DNA of 22,580 nucleotides from a virus: the IMG/VR virus record IMGVR_UViG_3300045006_000283, positions 1 to 22,580 of that record; one strand, given 5' to 3'. The translations under genes were made by a program, and so were the position numbers. A model generated the notes under the pieces. It searched no databases and was not told the origin of the DNA. It worked only from the letters and a program-made list of their open reading frames with translations. Positions 21,429 to 22,580 of this stretch are shown here, piece by piece (positions within the stretch are counted from its first letter, which is position 1; every line of letters begins with the position of its first letter).

Positions 21429-21658
21429 CCTCTAATATAAAAGATAATTTAAAACGTGGTGATTTAATAAAATGTTGTGCGTGTATACAGGCAAGGGTAA
21501 ACAAAGCTCCATGTTTTGGTATTTTTTTGGATTGCCACAATGGTTGTTATACTTTCTTCACTAAATATATGTGTAAACAAAACGGCATAAGTGCAGGCAT
21601 CTGTCGTACCTCTCTAGCAACTTCAAATTTAAAATATATTGAAGTTCTCAAAAACTAA
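21425..21658 (+). CDS. Small Cys-rich SH3-like protein, second of a tandem pair
   Basis: A 77-residue protein from ATG 21425, in an ATGA overlap with its neighbour. An in-frame TTG at 21389 exists, but the tight coupling favours the ATG. It has seven Cys (two in KCCAC), which may bind metal, though their spacing fits no standard finger. KRGDLIKC and FGIFLDC align with KKGDVISC and RGFVIEP of the previous protein. It precedes the ClpP-like gene by 12 bases. No function can be assigned. Confidence 0.5.
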   Translation: MTSNIKDNLKRGDLIKCCACIQARVNKAPCFGIFLDCHNGCYTFFTKYMCKQNGISAGICRTSLATSNLKYIEVLKN

Positions 21659-21670
21659 GGAGATGAAATC

Positions 21671-22222
21671 GTGAATGAGTCATCACAACTTTTTACTTCT
21701 TCCTCAGAAATCATTCTTCTTCAAGGCGAGATTACAGAAGAAAAAAGCGCTTTTGCTATAGAAAAACTGCTTGGTGGTCATATCGAGCAACGTCCATTAC
21801 ATCTGGTGCTTTCTACATATGGTGGCAGTGTTGTTGAAACGTTTGGCATTTATGATGTTATGAAATATGTTCGTCGTCACGGAAGCACAATTTATACTCT
21901 GGGTGTTGGCAAGGTTATGTCCGCTGGTGTGCTTTTGCTGGCTGCTGGTAGCAGAGGATGTCGTGAAATAGGAAAGAACTGCCGCTTGATGTTTCATGCT
22001 ATGACAACAGAGGCCGATGGAAAGCTATCAACAGTTGTCGGTGAAATTAAAGAAACTAAACGACATGAAGAACAGTTTACTACATGTATAAGAAAAGAAA
22101 GTTCTGCTCCCTTTTTTCTTACCAGGCAGCTTGTTTCACAATGGAACGAATCTGCAACGAATGTGTATCTAAGCCCAAAGCAGGCTATCTATTATGGACT
22201 AGTCGATAAATGCTTAGAGTAA
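21671..22222 (+). CDS. ClpP-fold serine protease with altered triad
   Basis: A 183-residue member of the S14 (ClpP) family. ClpP forms barrel-shaped peptidase chambers, and phages also use relatives as prohead proteases. The nucleophile is S84 in VGKVMSAGVLL and the His is H109 in RLMFHA. The STYGGSV stretch (48-54) is the oxyanion-region Gly loop. The triad Asp expected before 'FLSa.eA..yGlvD' is Asn here (N164, in TNVYLSPKQA). Listeria ClpP1 also carries Asn at this place. GTG 21671 follows AAGGAGA at 21657-21663. Whether it matures capsids or helps take over host proteolysis is open; no capsid gene is in view. Confidence 0.8.
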   Translation: MNESSQLFTSSSEIILLQGEITEEKSAFAIEKLLGGHIEQRPLHLVLSTYGGSVVETFGIYDVMKYVRRHGSTIYTLGVGKVMSAGVLLLAAGSRGCREIGKNCRLMFHAMTTEADGKLSTVVGEIKETKRHEEQFTTCIRKESSAPFFLTRQLVSQWNESATNVYLSPKQAIYYGLVDKCLE

Positions 22223-22230
22223 CTATTTAT
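22218..22230 (+). repeat. AGTAACTATTTAT intergenic element, copy 3
   Basis: Identical 13-mer to 20073-20085. It overlaps the TAA stop of the ClpP-like gene and ends five bases before the ATG of the next gene at 22235. Confidence 0.4.
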
Positions 22231-22234
22231 TGGC

Positions 22235-22580
22235 ATGAATCATGAAGACATCATAAAAGAATTCTTAAAGCCTCCACTTGCTAATTATGGATTTTCCACG
22301 CTCTTAGAGGAAGTAGAGCTTCTACAAGAAAAGGCATTAACGCTTGCCCAGATGGCAAAAGATCCTGCGAGGCTACAGCATTTTATCGACAAAATCAAAA
22401 AAGGAGAACCTTTTGAAACCATGCAGGGACGGCAAGTCACCATTAAACCAGATTCCGTTTTGCTGGATAAATTTCATGAAATTTTGAATACTGGTGATTA
22501 TAGTCTAAACAAAGCTCGCGAACTTTTTGGAAGTGCTGTAGTGCCGTTGCCTCTAGAGGATGGTGCTGTCATCTCTTTAG
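22235..22580 (+). CDS. Start of an unidentified gene, cut by the window end
   Basis: ATG 22235 opens a frame that stays open for 115 codons to the window end. It begins MNHEDIIKEFLKPPL, has a helical middle (LLEEVELLQEKALTLAQM, FIDKIKKGEPF) and later TIKPDSVLLDKFHEIL and ARELFGSAVVPLPLEDG. The composition is ordinary and coding-like, in the same strand and spacing as its neighbours. The family is not identified. No good ribosome site is seen, since the 13-base repeat takes up that position; coupling to the ClpP-like gene, twelve bases upstream, is likely. Confidence 0.7.
   Translation, partial: MNHEDIIKEFLKPPLANYGFSTLLEEVELLQEKALTLAQMAKDPARLQHFIDKIKKGEPFETMQGRQVTIKPDSVLLDKFHEILNTGDYSLNKARELFGSAVVPLPLEDGAVISL

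Noticed and set aside
1-22580. CRISPR array, tRNA genes, integrase, attachment sites or insertion sequences
   Set aside because: No regularly spaced repeats, cloverleaf candidates, recombinase motifs or terminal inverted repeats were seen on reading either strand. Short tRNAs could still be missed by eye.

Overview
The window looks like part of a lytic tailed bacteriophage with a large genome. All supported genes lie on the + strand, packed end to end. Many junctions are ATGA or TAATG overlaps, or have gaps of only a few bases. I see no integrase, transposase, tRNA, rRNA or CRISPR array. The gene set is phage-like: T4-type single-strand binding protein, UvsX/RecA, a FEN-type nuclease, a gp41/DnaB-type helicase, a GroES-like co-chaperonin, an endolysin, and many small zinc-binding or SH3-like proteins. 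The host cannot be named. The phage carries an adenosylcobalamin-dependent ribonucleotide reductase, so its host probably makes or imports B12.

Region by region: (1) 1-1850 holds the tail of an upstream gene, a Cys-rich small protein, a zinc-dependent deaminase with its own sigma70-type promoter, a 3-TM membrane protein, and three small beta-rich proteins, one of them of the WYL_2 type. (2) 1851-7109 is a recombination/replication block: a hairpin-bearing leader, a gp32-like SSB, a terminator, a RecA/UvsX recombinase, an unknown protein, a 5'-3' exonuclease, a replicative helicase and a small unknown. (3) 7110-9491 is a class II ribonucleotide reductase. (4) 9492-12354 starts with a near-consensus promoter abutting a macrodomain gene, followed by a small alpha-helical protein, a GroES-like protein and two sizeable proteins I cannot name. 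(5) 12351-15767 is a full-length C-family (DnaE) DNA polymerase with an apparently complete PHP metal site. (6) 15780-18411 holds uracil-DNA glycosylase, endolysin, a small coiled-coil protein, dUTPase and a zinc-ribbon protein. (7) 18398-20053 holds an IMP dehydrogenase/GMP reductase family enzyme, a ribbon-helix-helix protein and a Cys-rich sigma-region-4-like protein. (8) 20054-22580 holds an acidic Glu/Pro-rich protein, a zinc-knuckle protein behind a third promoter, two small paralogous proteins, a ClpP-fold protease and the start of a further gene that runs off the end.

The genes fit together as a DNA-synthesis module. The reductase, deaminase, dUTPase and purine enzyme shape the nucleotide pool. 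UDG and dUTPase limit or process uracil in DNA. DnaE polymerase, helicase, SSB, FEN and RecA make up most of a replisome and its recombination partner. The least explained parts are the two-gene pair at 10574-12354, the macrodomain with its near-leaderless promoter, and the small DNA-binding pair at 19458-20053 followed by an intergenic repeat shared with the ClpP-side junction. Family calls come from motifs read by eye. No database search was run.
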